This document shows positions 24,736 through 33,380 of a stretch of 64,000 nucleotides of DNA, piece by piece. The position numbers and the translations under genes were made by a program. Below the pieces are notes generated by a model that saw nothing but the letters and a program-made list of their open reading frames with translations, was not told the origin of the DNA and ran no database searches. This DNA comes from JAPOXR01 sp963662395 (GTDB lineage Bacteria; Pseudomonadota; Alphaproteobacteria; Rhodobacterales; Rhodobacteraceae), in contig OY759511.1 in NCBI GenBank assembly GCA_963662395.1, forward strand, positions 3,968,001 to 4,032,000, given 5' to 3'. How positions within the stretch are numbered: position 1 is the first letter of the stretch; each line of letters opens with the position of its first letter.

Positions 24736-26338
24736 AGGAAGTGATGGAGTCGTCGAGGATCTGGTTGTCGCTGGCGGCCTGGTCGCCGCGGCAGTCATCA
24801 CATGGTGGTTGTTGGGACACCATCTGTTACGAATGGCGGCGATTGCATCGGCGGTGCTGTCCGTGCCGGCAGCGCTCCTGGCGGACATTTCCGGTTCGGT
24901 CGGTATCCCGGTGCTTACACTCTGGCTGCTTGTACCATCCCAGGCAGCCAGGGATCTCCTGTTCAGCGTGTCAGTCGGCGAACTGGGCTCGCATGCCTGG
25001 CTGCTGGTTCCCGGTGGCCGCAATGCAGCCCTGTTTGCACTCCCGCTACTGGTGGTGGCAGCGAGGAGTGCGGCTCGGCTCCGCCCCGACCTGCGCTACC
25101 GGACCCGTCACAGCCTGGGCAGCGTCACTGCCGAACAGGCACGGGTGTGGCCGGCGGCGCACAGGCCACTGTTGCGGAACCTGGCCGATGACAGCGAGCC
25201 GGAAACCTCGGTCGATGCGGCGCGGGCGCAGCAGGTACGGCGGGCCCATGACTATGCGAGGATCATGGGCGGCGGACGGGACCGGTTGCCGGTGCTGACA
25301 CCGCCGCCAGCCGGTCATCCTCGGCCATCGCCCTCGGAGCTCGGCCAGCTGGACCTCGAGGCAGCAGGATGGCGGCCGGCCGAAGGCGAGTCACTGGAGA
25401 TGGCAGCGATCTTGCTGGCCCGCGACAGGTGGCCGGAGGCTGAAGCCCTGTTGCGGCTGGCGGGCTGGACCCGGAATTCGGAGGAAGATGTCACCGGCTG
25501 GCACGACCGGTTTGTCGAGTTGTCGGCGGCCGGGCGGTGGGATGAGGCCATGCTGGCCTGCTTCCTGGCCGGCTGCACCGAGGAGAGACCGGCAACCGGT
25601 TCATTCCTGCTCACCCCCTTTCCGGACCATCCATCTCCGCCGCCGTTGGGCCGGGCACTGCGTCCGGAGGAGTGGCTCGACGCGCGGTGCCTGCGTGATG
25701 GCGATGGCGACTGCGACCCGCATGCCGTCGAGGCCCATCTGGCCGGCCAGCTGACCCGGCCGTTTTCGGTGGGCCGGCTGCGGATTCATGAGCGGGCACT
25801 GGTCGCCTGCATCGCCGGGTTCCGCGGCGATGATTCGCGGGGGCTCATCGACGACTTGTCGGTGGCTCTGGCGGCGTGCAGCGAGCCGGGCGATGTTCAT
25901 CGCACGCTCCACGATCGGCCGGAACTGCTGCAGCGAATCGACGATCTGCTGACCCGGCACCGGAGCCTGATCGAGGAACTGGCCAGGGGACATTTCTGGC
26001 TGGAGACGGCGCTGACCGAGATCTGGCGGGCCGGACGGCAGGGTGGAGGTATCCTGGCGCCAGCGGCGTTGCTGTGGCTCAAGCCCGAGGACCGGACACT
26101 CTGGTACTCGGTACAGTGCTGCGGCGGCAACGTGGTGATCGAGGCCGCGGGTGTGCATGCCCATCATCTGGCCGAGCGCCAGTACCAGGGACCGCTGCCG
26201 GTCCCCAATGTCCGTCAGGCAGTGGCCGCACTCAAGGATGTCTATCTCGACCAGTCCGAGGAGAGGATCCGGTCGCGCCAGCAGGCGGGAATGCCGGAAT
26301 TCCGGATCGACGACCGGCCCGGCGAGGAGATGAACTGA
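24728..26338 (+). CDS. dotM: Type IVB coupling protein DotM/IcmP (TrbA-like)
   Basis: A 536-residue protein. The N-terminus has two hydrophobic segments (VVAGGLVAAAVITWWLLGHH and the region about residues 50-70), and the C-terminal domain has the IcmP hallmark ILAPAALLWLKPEDRTLWYS followed by VVIEAAGVHAHHLAERQ and a terminal VRQAVAALKDVYLD helix. DotM partners DotL in recruiting substrates, and is TrbA in IncI plasmids. It is longer than Legionella IcmP (about 376), with an Ala/Arg/Glu-rich insert in the middle. The ATG overlaps dotO by eight bases. Confidence 0.85.
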   Translation: MDRGSDGVVEDLVVAGGLVAAAVITWWLLGHHLLRMAAIASAVLSVPAALLADISGSVGIPVLTLWLLVPSQAARDLLFSVSVGELGSHAWLLVPGGRNAALFALPLLVVAARSAARLRPDLRYRTRHSLGSVTAEQARVWPAAHRPLLRNLADDSEPETSVDAARAQQVRRAHDYARIMGGGRDRLPVLTPPPAGHPRPSPSELGQLDLEAAGWRPAEGESLEMAAILLARDRWPEAEALLRLAGWTRNSEEDVTGWHDRFVELSAAGRWDEAMLACFLAGCTEERPATGSFLLTPFPDHPSPPPLGRALRPEEWLDARCLRDGDGDCDPHAVEAHLAGQLTRPFSVGRLRIHERALVACIAGFRGDDSRGLIDDLSVALAACSEPGDVHRTLHDRPELLQRIDDLLTRHRSLIEELARGHFWLETALTEIWRAGRQGGGILAPAALLWLKPEDRTLWYSVQCCGGNVVIEAAGVHAHHLAERQYQGPLPVPNVRQAVAALKDVYLDQSEERIRSRQQAGMPEFRIDDRPGEEMN

Positions 26339-26622
26339 TTCGCCCGCAGGTTCCATGGACCGCCCTGGAGATCCGGACGCTGTGCAGGCTCTGGGCCGAG
26401 GGCGCGGATCTCGGCGAGATCGGCCAGGTGCTGGGCAGGAGCACCGGGTCGGTGCGCGGTGCAGCGCAGCGCCACCAGCTCGGCCGGCCGGGCGGCATGT
26501 CGGCTGCCAGGTGCCTGAATTGCGGCAGGCTGTATTCTCCGGCGTCCAGGTTCAATCGAATCTGCGGCAAATGCAAGGACTCATCGGAATGGCGAACGGG
26601 GCAGGATCTGTGCGGAGTGTAG
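26335..26622 (+). CDS. Small HTH plus zinc-ribbon protein between dotM and primase
   Basis: About 95 residues: a Myb/GcrA-like helix-turn-helix (VPWTALEIRTLCRLWAEGAD, then LGEIGQVLGRSTGSVRGAAQ) followed by a zinc ribbon (ARCLNCGRLYSPASRFNRIC and GKC). It is clearly coding because both modules stay in one frame. No ATG, GTG or TTG is found near the start of homology: the frame offers CTG at 26335 or ATT at 26338, overlapping the dotM stop, so translation may rely on coupling and a rare start. Likely a DNA- or RNA-binding regulator or helper of the primase that follows. Confidence 0.55.
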   Translation: MIRPQVPWTALEIRTLCRLWAEGADLGEIGQVLGRSTGSVRGAAQRHQLGRPGGMSAARCLNCGRLYSPASRFNRICGKCKDSSEWRTGQDLCGV

Positions 26623-27836
26623 CGCGAGGAGAACCAAGCCGGCGGCGGCGGGACCAGGCGGCTGCCAGGGCCGGATACCGCGACTGGGACGATTTCGTCG
26701 GCCGGGTGAAGCGGGAGGCGAGCTGTGCCGAGGTTGCCGCCCGCTGGGGCGGGATCGAATTGCGGCCGGCGGGCACCGGCTCGATGATCCTGTGCCCGTT
26801 CCATGTCGAACGCACGCCCTCCTGTCATCTGGATGGGCCGCTGTTCCACTGCTTCGGTGCCAGCTGCGACGCTTCGGGCGACGTGGTGACATTCACCCGC
26901 AAGATCGCCGGCACCGGGTTTGTCGACACGGTGCTGACGCTGGCATCCGAATTCGGATTGCCGGTGCCCGACATGGAGCTGGCGATGACCGGGTGCAAAC
27001 CTGGTCCGGGCGGAGCCGGAAGGCGGAAGGCGGGCGCGGGACATGGCCGCTCCGCCCCGACTGCCAATGGTGCCGGCGCCTTGCATGGACCTGCTTCCTG
27101 GCCGGCCCGCCTGCCGCCGGAAGAGCCCGACCTGTCGGATGGCTCGCTGGTGCTGTGGTTCCGGAATTCCGGTTATGTGCGGCACCATCCCGGCCAGTGG
27201 CACCACTACCGGGACATGGAGGGCAGGCTGGTGGCGATGACCGCGCGAACCGAACGGTCGGGAGGCAAGATGGTGCTGCCGGTTACCTGGCGAATCAACC
27301 CGGCCACTGGCTGGGGTCACTGGGCGTGCAGCGGGTTTGCCGGCGGCAGAAGGCCGGTCTACGGCCGTGAGAAGCTGGCCGGATTTGGCGACCGGGATGC
27401 CGCCATTCTGCTCGTCGACGGCGAGAAGACTGCCGATGCCGCCAACCGGATGCTCGGCCCTCTCGGCTGGGCGGCCCTCTCGGCCATGGGCGGGTGCAAA
27501 TCGGGGCACCTGGCCGACTGGGGCGATGTGGCCGAGCTGATCGGCCGACCCGGCCGGCAGACCGCACTCGTGGTCTGGCCGGACGCGGATCGGCCACAAG
27601 AACGCGAGCCCGACCCGGTGGGCGCCACCGGCGACCGGCTGCTTGCGGCTGTGGCCGGTGCCTGCGGCAGCGAGGAACGGTTGCTGGCGGCAGCGGATTG
27701 CCGGGTGGTCAGGCTGACGCAGGACAGGCGGCATGGCTGGGCGCTGGACGATGCAGAGCTCCAGGGGCTCACCGGTGACTGGGCGGCGGGCCGGATCGGC
27801 CGGGCCATTGCCTGGAGCGGGGTCACAGGCCGGTGA
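26589..27836 (+). CDS. CHC2 zinc-finger DNA primase-like protein with TOPRIM-type region
   Basis: A 415-residue protein overlapping the previous gene by 34 bases. Residues about 55-95 form a DnaG-type zinc finger (MILCPFHVERTPSCHLDGPL, then FHCFGASCDASGDVV). The C-terminal half has TOPRIM-like acidic motifs (ILLVDGEKTADAANRM and TALVVWPDADRP). The middle GYVRHHPGQWHHYRDMEG resembles plasmid/phage primase or TraC-like proteins. It may prime the complementary strand after transfer, as IncI Sog primase does, but its placement inside the dotM-dotI interval is unusual. The ATG at 26589 or the GTG at 26610 may be the true start. Confidence 0.75.
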   Translation: MANGAGSVRSVARGEPSRRRRDQAAARAGYRDWDDFVGRVKREASCAEVAARWGGIELRPAGTGSMILCPFHVERTPSCHLDGPLFHCFGASCDASGDVVTFTRKIAGTGFVDTVLTLASEFGLPVPDMELAMTGCKPGPGGAGRRKAGAGHGRSAPTANGAGALHGPASWPARLPPEEPDLSDGSLVLWFRNSGYVRHHPGQWHHYRDMEGRLVAMTARTERSGGKMVLPVTWRINPATGWGHWACSGFAGGRRPVYGREKLAGFGDRDAAILLVDGEKTADAANRMLGPLGWAALSAMGGCKSGHLADWGDVAELIGRPGRQTALVVWPDADRPQEREPDPVGATGDRLLAAVAGACGSEERLLAAADCRVVRLTQDRRHGWALDDAELQGLTGDWAAGRIGRAIAWSGVTGR

Positions 27837-27898
27837 GACGGAAGTTGAAGGCCATGCTTGCCGGGGAAGGGCCCGCCGGGGGCAGACAGGAGGAGACA

Positions 27899-28531
27899 AT
27901 GGTTTCCGGGACAGGTTCCCTCACCGCGGCCGCGCAGAATCGCTGGGCGATGCATGCCGCGGTGAGAGTCATGGCGTTCGCGGTCATGGCGGCCTGCTGC
28001 CTGAGCCTTGCCGCGGTGCTGGTGGCTGCCTGGGCGCTCACCCGGCCGCCCCAGCACAAGTATTTTGCCACCCGGATTTCGGGCGAACTGATCGAGCTCA
28101 CGCCGCTCGATCAGCCTCACCGTTCCGATACGCAGGTGACAAATTTCACGGTCGATGCCATCACCCGGTCCCTGTCACTGGATTTTGCGAACTATCGCCA
28201 GGAACTGGCGGATGTGGAGACATTCTTCACTTCCAGCGGATGGGAGGCGTTCCTGTCCGAGTTGCAGCGTTCCGGCAATCTCGAACTGATTCGCAACCGG
28301 CGGATGATCTCGTCGGCAGTTGCCAACGGGGCTGCCGTGCTGCGCAAGGGCGTGGACGGATCCGGGATCTACACCTGGCATGTCGAAATGCCACTGACCA
28401 TTACCTACCAGTCATCATCGGAGAGCCAGGTGCAGGAGCTGACGATGCTGGTCGAAGTCAAGAGGGTGCCAACATGGACGTCGGAGTCAGGCGTGGCCGT
28501 GTCACGGCTCATTGGTCAGTCGTCGCGCTGA
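27899..28531 (+). CDS. dotI: Type IVB secretion protein DotI/IcmL
   Basis: A 210-residue protein, matching IcmL length (about 212). The ATG at 27899 has a strong AGGAGGAGACA site; an upstream GTG at 27833 is less likely. A membrane segment lies at about residues 25-45 (FAVMAACCLSLAAVLVAAWA), then the family region YFATRISGELIELTPLDQPH, VTNFTVDAITRSLSLDFANY and MPLTITYQSSSESQVQELTM. DotI is a VirB8-like inner-membrane protein forming part of the channel platform. It overlaps dotH by 58 bases. Confidence 0.92.
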   Translation: MVSGTGSLTAAAQNRWAMHAAVRVMAFAVMAACCLSLAAVLVAAWALTRPPQHKYFATRISGELIELTPLDQPHRSDTQVTNFTVDAITRSLSLDFANYRQELADVETFFTSSGWEAFLSELQRSGNLELIRNRRMISSAVANGAAVLRKGVDGSGIYTWHVEMPLTITYQSSSESQVQELTMLVEVKRVPTWTSESGVAVSRLIGQSSR

Positions 28532-29418
28532 TCCTCTCCCTGGCGGCCGAACCAGGGGTTGCCCAGGATGCCGGTTTGCCGCCGGTCGACGGCTCGTCGG
28601 CAGACCGGATCGTCTGGTACCGGGACGCGGTTGGCAATTTGCTGCCGGTGCCGCCGGAGTTGCTGCGCGACTTCAACGCCAGGCTGCTCCTGCATCGGGA
28701 GGCGGCTGCCGACTCCATGCCGCGGCCGGGCCCGGACTCGGTGCGGTCCGAGGCCGACATCGTGTCGCTCGAGCCTGGCGGCCGCCCGCCCGAGGTCCGG
28801 CTCAGCCCGGGAATCGCCACCGTGATCAATTTCACCGATGCCACCGGCAGGCCCTGGCCGGTGGCCGGCTTCGTCATCGGCGACCGCGACAGCTTCGACG
28901 TGCTCCATCCGGGTGGCACCGATGGCCAGCAAGGGCCTTCCCACCTGGCGGCCTCGCCGCTGCGCAGCGCCGGCTGGACCAACCTGGTGGTGTCCCTGGC
29001 CGGCGAGGCAACGCCGGTCGTGCTGTCGCTGCTGGTCGACCGGACCAGCCCGCATTACCGCCTCGACGTGCAGGTCATGGCGCTGGGCCCCAATGCCGCC
29101 GCCCGTGTGGCTCCGGAGTCGGGTCCGCCGGCACCGGGAAGCCGCGGCATGCTGAAATTCGTTGCCGCGGCCGACCTGCCGGAGGATGTGCAGGAAGCGA
29201 CGATCGACACCGTGCGCGGCGCCCGGGTCTGGGTATCCCCGCGGATCGGGGATGAACGAATGATGTGGGTCAGGACGCGGCACGCCCTGCTGGGCCCCGA
29301 ATGGGCCGAAGTGCTGTCGGGGCCGAACGGGGTCCGGGTCTATCGTCTGCCGGCGGCGTCGATGTTGCTGTTCAGCATCGATGGCCGCACGATCATGGCT
29401 CGGGTTGAACTGCCATGA
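28474..29418 (+). CDS. dotH: Type IVB core-complex outer-membrane protein DotH/IcmK
   Basis: A 314-residue protein with an N-terminal signal peptide (SVVALILSLAAEPGVAQ). The C-terminal half carries the IcmK/TraN signature: RLSPGIATVINFTDATGRPW, PVAGFVIGDRDSFDV and WTNLVVSLAGEATPVVLSLL. DotH is the VirB9-like ring component of the outer-membrane core with DotC, DotD and DotG. The start at 28474 (site AGAGGGTG) lies inside the end of dotI, a long overlap that suggests strong coupling. Slightly shorter than Legionella DotH (361). Confidence 0.9.
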   Translation: MDVGVRRGRVTAHWSVVALILSLAAEPGVAQDAGLPPVDGSSADRIVWYRDAVGNLLPVPPELLRDFNARLLLHREAAADSMPRPGPDSVRSEADIVSLEPGGRPPEVRLSPGIATVINFTDATGRPWPVAGFVIGDRDSFDVLHPGGTDGQQGPSHLAASPLRSAGWTNLVVSLAGEATPVVLSLLVDRTSPHYRLDVQVMALGPNAAARVAPESGPPAPGSRGMLKFVAAADLPEDVQEATIDTVRGARVWVSPRIGDERMMWVRTRHALLGPEWAEVLSGPNGVRVYRLPAASMLLFSIDGRTIMARVELP

Positions 29419-31316
29419 TCAATGACATCCGAAACGACTTCGACCTCCTGAATGCCGAATTCGGCCTTGCCCGTGGCCAGGACGCGGCCAGGAAAAGGAT
29501 CATGGAGAAGGCAGTGCCGGGGAGGCAGCCGGCTCTGGAATCCGAGGCTCGGAGAAACCAGGCCCACGCCGAGGCGCTCGAGAACGCCGAGCCGCACGAC
29601 GCCGTGTCGCATATCTTCCGGAAACGGGAGGAACCGGCGGCGGACGAGCAGCCTGCCGGCCAGGACGACATCGGACAGGAAGACGATGCTGCCGGCGACG
29701 ATGATCAGGCGTTTTCGGATGATGGCGGGACCTTCGACAGCGCCTCGGCCGATGACGCCCCGCCGGCAGATGCGATTCCGGGCGTACTGGTATCTCCTCC
29801 GGCGGAAGCTGCACAAGTTGCACCGGAGGCCCGGTCGGAGGTCTTCCCGAATGATGCGCAAACGGAGGCACCGCCATCTCCGGAGCCGCCTTCCGCCCGG
29901 CGGCCCGGCATCCGGGCCATGTCGGGTTTGTGGCGGCGTTCGGCCGGGCGGTCCCCGTTTCGCCTGCGCCTGCCGATCCGCCTGCGGCCGGTGGTGATGG
30001 CGGCGACGGTGATGGCGGTGATGGCCATCTTGGCCGTCGGCCTGTTGAGCACCGTCCAGCCTGTTCTGCAGCCGGCAGCGCCGCCGCCGGCCGTCCCGGT
30101 TCTGGAGGCAACGCCGGGCGGCGACGAGCAGCGCCGGTCTCCGGCCTACCAGGAGTCGGTGGAAGCTGCCAATGATGCCGGCACGCAAGCCGCGCTGGCC
30201 GAGGGCGCCGATGCGTTTCTCCCAACGGTCGAATCGCTGTCCAGCCCGGTCCGGGAGAGATTCGTCGAGCCGGTCCGGGATAGCCTGGCCGGCGGCCTCT
30301 CGCGGTCCGGCCAGGCAGCGGTTGCCGTCCCGCCTCCAGACGAGGCGGCAGCCTGGCAGCTGGCCGAGGAGGCAGCTCCGTTCGAGCAGTTCGAGCCATT
30401 GCCGCCGATCCCGGTAACCGGTGGATTTGCCCCGGACGTGGCCGGCGAGGCGCTCAACCCGATGCTCGAGCATCTGACCGCGCTGGCCGAGAGGCCGATG
30501 CCGAGGATGGGCAGCCGGAGCTTCGCCGCACCTCAAGCTCCGCAGGTGGCACCGGCACCTGCGATACTGGCCGGACCGATGACCGAAGACAGCCTTCAAG
30601 GACTTGGCCTGAGGGTTGGTGACATGGCGCGGGCACGGATGCTGAACGGACTCACCTCCGATCTGCCAGGCCCGGCGATTGCCGAAATTGTCGAGGGCCC
30701 GCTCGCCGGCTCGCGGGTGTCCGGATCGTTTTCGACCATGCGTTCCGCCGGCGGCCTTGCCCTGGATTTCTCCACGATCTCGCTTCCCGATGGCCGCGAT
30801 CTGCCGATCTCGGCCATTGGACTGTCGCCCTGGACCGGCGGCCAGGTCACCCGATCGCGGCTGGATCCACGATACGCGCAGCGTTATGGCGGCCTGGTGT
30901 TTTCGGGCGCGATCGCCGGTGCCACCGGAGCGATCACCGGCTCGGGAACGCACACCACGGTGTCGAACGGGACGGTGATCGTGGAGCGGGATGAGGCCAC
31001 AAGGCGCCAGATCATTGCCGCCGGCCTCGGCCAGGCGGCCGGTGCGGTGGCCAGCGATCTGGCGAGCCGGATTCCTGATGGGGCCCTGATCGAGCTCGAT
31101 CAGGGTGCACCCATCGTGGTTCTGTTCACCGCCTCCGGACAGCCGGAGGCGCTTCCCCTGCCTCCAGGGGTCGCGGGGGTCGGCCTGGCTCCCGCGAGTG
31201 AACGGATCCCGGGCCTTGCACCATTGCCGGGCCTGGCTGGCATTGTCTCCACCGGACGCCCCGCAATCCTGCCGGAGGGTGTCACCCTGCCGGCGCAACA
31301 AGGACTCGAGAGATGA
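29415..31316 (+). CDS. dotG: Type IVB core-complex scaffold DotG/IcmE (VirB10/TrbI-like)
   Basis: A 633-residue protein. Order: acidic, proline-rich cytoplasmic N-terminus (about 1-180), one membrane helix (about 195-212, VVMAATVMAVMAILAVGLL), periplasmic linker, then the TrbI/VirB10 C-terminal domain (GLRVGDMARARMLNGLTSDL, GPAIAEIVEGPLAGSRVSGS, FSGAIAGATGAITGSG, GALIELDQGAPIVVLF). DotG spans both membranes and forms the channel scaffold. It is much shorter than Legionella DotG (1048), lacking the pentapeptide-like repeat region, as in IncI TraO-type proteins. Four-base overlaps on both sides. Confidence 0.9.
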   Translation: MINDIRNDFDLLNAEFGLARGQDAARKRIMEKAVPGRQPALESEARRNQAHAEALENAEPHDAVSHIFRKREEPAADEQPAGQDDIGQEDDAAGDDDQAFSDDGGTFDSASADDAPPADAIPGVLVSPPAEAAQVAPEARSEVFPNDAQTEAPPSPEPPSARRPGIRAMSGLWRRSAGRSPFRLRLPIRLRPVVMAATVMAVMAILAVGLLSTVQPVLQPAAPPPAVPVLEATPGGDEQRRSPAYQESVEAANDAGTQAALAEGADAFLPTVESLSSPVRERFVEPVRDSLAGGLSRSGQAAVAVPPPDEAAAWQLAEEAAPFEQFEPLPPIPVTGGFAPDVAGEALNPMLEHLTALAERPMPRMGSRSFAAPQAPQVAPAPAILAGPMTEDSLQGLGLRVGDMARARMLNGLTSDLPGPAIAEIVEGPLAGSRVSGSFSTMRSAGGLALDFSTISLPDGRDLPISAIGLSPWTGGQVTRSRLDPRYAQRYGGLVFSGAIAGATGAITGSGTHTTVSNGTVIVERDEATRRQIIAAGLGQAAGAVASDLASRIPDGALIELDQGAPIVVLFTASGQPEALPLPPGVAGVGLAPASERIPGLAPLPGLAGIVSTGRPAILPEGVTLPAQQGLER

Positions 31317-32392
31317 CCGAAAACGAAAGCCCCGAAGCCGCTCCGGAGCCGGAGATGGAAACCACACCAGCGGCCGCGGTCGATACAGTGGATGAAGGAG
31401 ATGGCAGGCAGCCTGGTGGCAGGCGCGGCCGGCTGGCGAAGCGGCTGGCGGCGGTGCTGGTCCTGGCCCTGCCACTGGCCGCCGGTGGCTACTGGATGAT
31501 CAGCCAGCCACCCGGGACGGGAGTATCGGCATCACTGCGTTCGGCAGGAATCCCGGTTCCCGATTTCCTGATGACGCTGCTGGAGCCGGATTCCGCCGCT
31601 CCCGGGTTGGCCATTCCGCCGCCCACTCCGGCAATCGAAGAACTGGCGATGCAGGAGACTTCCGTGCCTGTCGACCAGGAATCACTGCCGGCGGAAATTC
31701 CGCCGGTGCCGGTGGCGATGGTGGAGCCACTCGATGCGGATCCCTCCGAGGAGCGCATGGCAGCGCTCGAGGGGATGCTGGACGCGGTCGATGCCGTGCA
31801 ACAGGACCAGGCCAGACAACTGGAGGTGCTCTCGGCGCGCAATGAACGCCTGGAGGCGCAGGTGGAGGCGCTGTCCGGCGATTTGCAATCGGCGGTGGCC
31901 CTGGCCGCCGAAGCACTCGATGCCGTGGCCATCGCCCGGCGAGAGTCACAGCATGCCAGATCGCTGGTCGAGGCGGCCGGCGGGGAAGAGGACGCCAGGC
32001 TCGAAATGCTGGAGACGGATGTCCATGCGATTGCGACGTCGCTCAAGACAGCCAGGGCCGTGCGCAATTCCCTGTCCGAGCGGATCGAGGCTCTCGCGTC
32101 CGATTTGCACCTCGTGGCGCGGTTCGGAAGCGATGGTGGTGTGCAGGATGAGGGATTCCGACCGGCCTCGACCACGACCGCCTCGGCCTTCGGGTCCAAC
32201 TACCACGGGTCGGCCGATGCGGCGGCGGGGGCGGTGCTTCCAGCCGGGACCGCGGTACAGGGCCAGTATCGTGTCGGCGACTGGGTGGCCGGAAGAGGGG
32301 TGGTGAGTTCGATCCGGAAAACGCCGGATGGTGACTACCTGACCACGCCCAGGGGCGTGTTGTTTGCACCGCCGGCCGGGGTCGGCGAGTAG
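31313..32392 (+). CDS. dotF: Type IVB inner-membrane protein DotF/IcmG-like
   Basis: A 359-residue protein: acidic N-terminus, a membrane helix at about residues 43-62 (LAAVLVLALPLAAGGYWMIS), a proline-rich linker, then a long coiled coil (about 140-260: MAALEGMLDAVDAVQQDQAR onwards). The C-terminal piece YRVGDWVAGRGVVSSIRKTP is a small beta domain. Topology and position between dotG and dotE match IcmG/DotF, a bitopic protein near the core that contacts substrates. Sequence identity in this family is low, so the name rests largely on architecture and synteny. Confidence 0.7.
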   Translation: MTENESPEAAPEPEMETTPAAAVDTVDEGDGRQPGGRRGRLAKRLAAVLVLALPLAAGGYWMISQPPGTGVSASLRSAGIPVPDFLMTLLEPDSAAPGLAIPPPTPAIEELAMQETSVPVDQESLPAEIPPVPVAMVEPLDADPSEERMAALEGMLDAVDAVQQDQARQLEVLSARNERLEAQVEALSGDLQSAVALAAEALDAVAIARRESQHARSLVEAAGGEEDARLEMLETDVHAIATSLKTARAVRNSLSERIEALASDLHLVARFGSDGGVQDEGFRPASTTTASAFGSNYHGSADAAAGAVLPAGTAVQGQYRVGDWVAGRGVVSSIRKTPDGDYLTTPRGVLFAPPAGVGE

Positions 32393-32403
32393 GGGGCCGA
32401 TCA

Positions 32404-32946
32404 GTGGAACTGAAACTGGCAGACCTGGTAGAGCTGATTGCACGGATGGAGGTGTTCCTCGGGGATTTCCACGTCCTGGTCGTGGCCATCGCCTGGGCCA
32501 CCGGAATCACTGCCATCGTCATCGGTGCACGGGCGGCAGCCGGCCGGGCGGAGCAGGGTCCCGGCGCCGGCGGCTGGGCGGGGGCGATCTCGTGGATACT
32601 CACCGGGGTGGCGCTCCTTTCCCTGCCGACGCTCCTGGACGTGCTGAGCCAATCGGTCATCAGGGACAGCTGGGAATCGGTCGGCGTCGAGATCTTCTCG
32701 ACGGCCCCGGAACTGCTGAGCGCCCTGGATGGCAGGGCGACGGAAGCGACAATCGTGGGGATATTGCGGATCGTCCAGTTTCTCGGGGTGATCGCGGTCT
32801 TTCGCGGTCTCCTTCTCCTCAACGCATCGGTGCAACCGGGTGGCCAGCCGACGGTCGGGGCTGGCCTGACTTTCGTGGCCGGCGGCGTGTTGGCGTTGAA
32901 TATCGGCCCGGTTCTCACCATGCTCAACGACCTGGTGGCGGCGTGA
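32404..32946 (+). CDS. dotE: Type IVB membrane protein DotE/IcmC-like
   Basis: A 180-residue protein with a GTG start. Four hydrophobic segments: VVAIAWATGITAIVIGARAA, ISWILTGVALLSLPTLLDVL, ILRIVQFLGVIAVFRGLLLL and FVAGGVLALNIGPVLTMLND. The second and third resemble the IcmC/IcmD/DotV family, and the order dotI-dotH-dotG-dotF-dotE equals icmL-K-E-G-C of Legionella. Inner-membrane channel component. Distinguishing DotE from DotV by sequence alone is not possible here. Confidence 0.75.
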   Translation: MELKLADLVELIARMEVFLGDFHVLVVAIAWATGITAIVIGARAAAGRAEQGPGAGGWAGAISWILTGVALLSLPTLLDVLSQSVIRDSWESVGVEIFSTAPELLSALDGRATEATIVGILRIVQFLGVIAVFRGLLLLNASVQPGGQPTVGAGLTFVAGGVLALNIGPVLTMLNDLVAA

Positions 32947-33380
32947 TGCGGTCTGGACTGATCATCGTGATGGCGGCGGCCATGGCTGCCTGCACGCAGG
33001 GCCCCGAGGGGCGCATGCAGCGAGTGCCCGAGCCGGATAGCACACCGGCCACCGACCAGGCGCTGGCGGCAGCCGCAGGCGGCACCAGTGCCGCCTGCAT
33101 GCGGAACCTGTCGGGTCAATTCGTGGAATTCACGCTGGAGTCGGATGGCGAGCTTCGCCACTACGCGCTGCATGATGGCGAGGAAATCCGCTTCCGTGAT
33201 GCGGGACGGGCACTGGTGCGATTTACATCGGTGGCCGACATTCCCGACCAGCATCTGCGCTCCCGCTTCTACCTCCTCGATCTCGATCACGGCTCCCGTG
33301 GTTGCTCATTCGTGTTCCGCCTGGATACCGATGGCGGAATCGATCTTTTCGGCACCGGAGTACAAGGAATGCCGGGATGA
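32946..33380 (+). CDS. Lipoprotein in the Dot/Icm operon
   Basis: A 144-residue protein with a lipoprotein signal peptide (MRSGLIIVMAAAMAACTQGP; lipobox AMAAC). The mature part has a second cysteine pair (TSAACMRN and GSRGCSF) and mixed beta content. It overlaps the dotE stop by one base and the ankyrin gene by four. Lipoproteins DotC and DotD form the outer-membrane core in other type IVB systems, but no signature of either is recognised, so this is either a very divergent DotD-like lipoprotein or an element-specific part. Confidence 0.6.
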   Translation: MRSGLIIVMAAAMAACTQGPEGRMQRVPEPDSTPATDQALAAAAGGTSAACMRNLSGQFVEFTLESDGELRHYALHDGEEIRFRDAGRALVRFTSVADIPDQHLRSRFYLLDLDHGSRGCSFVFRLDTDGGIDLFGTGVQGMPG

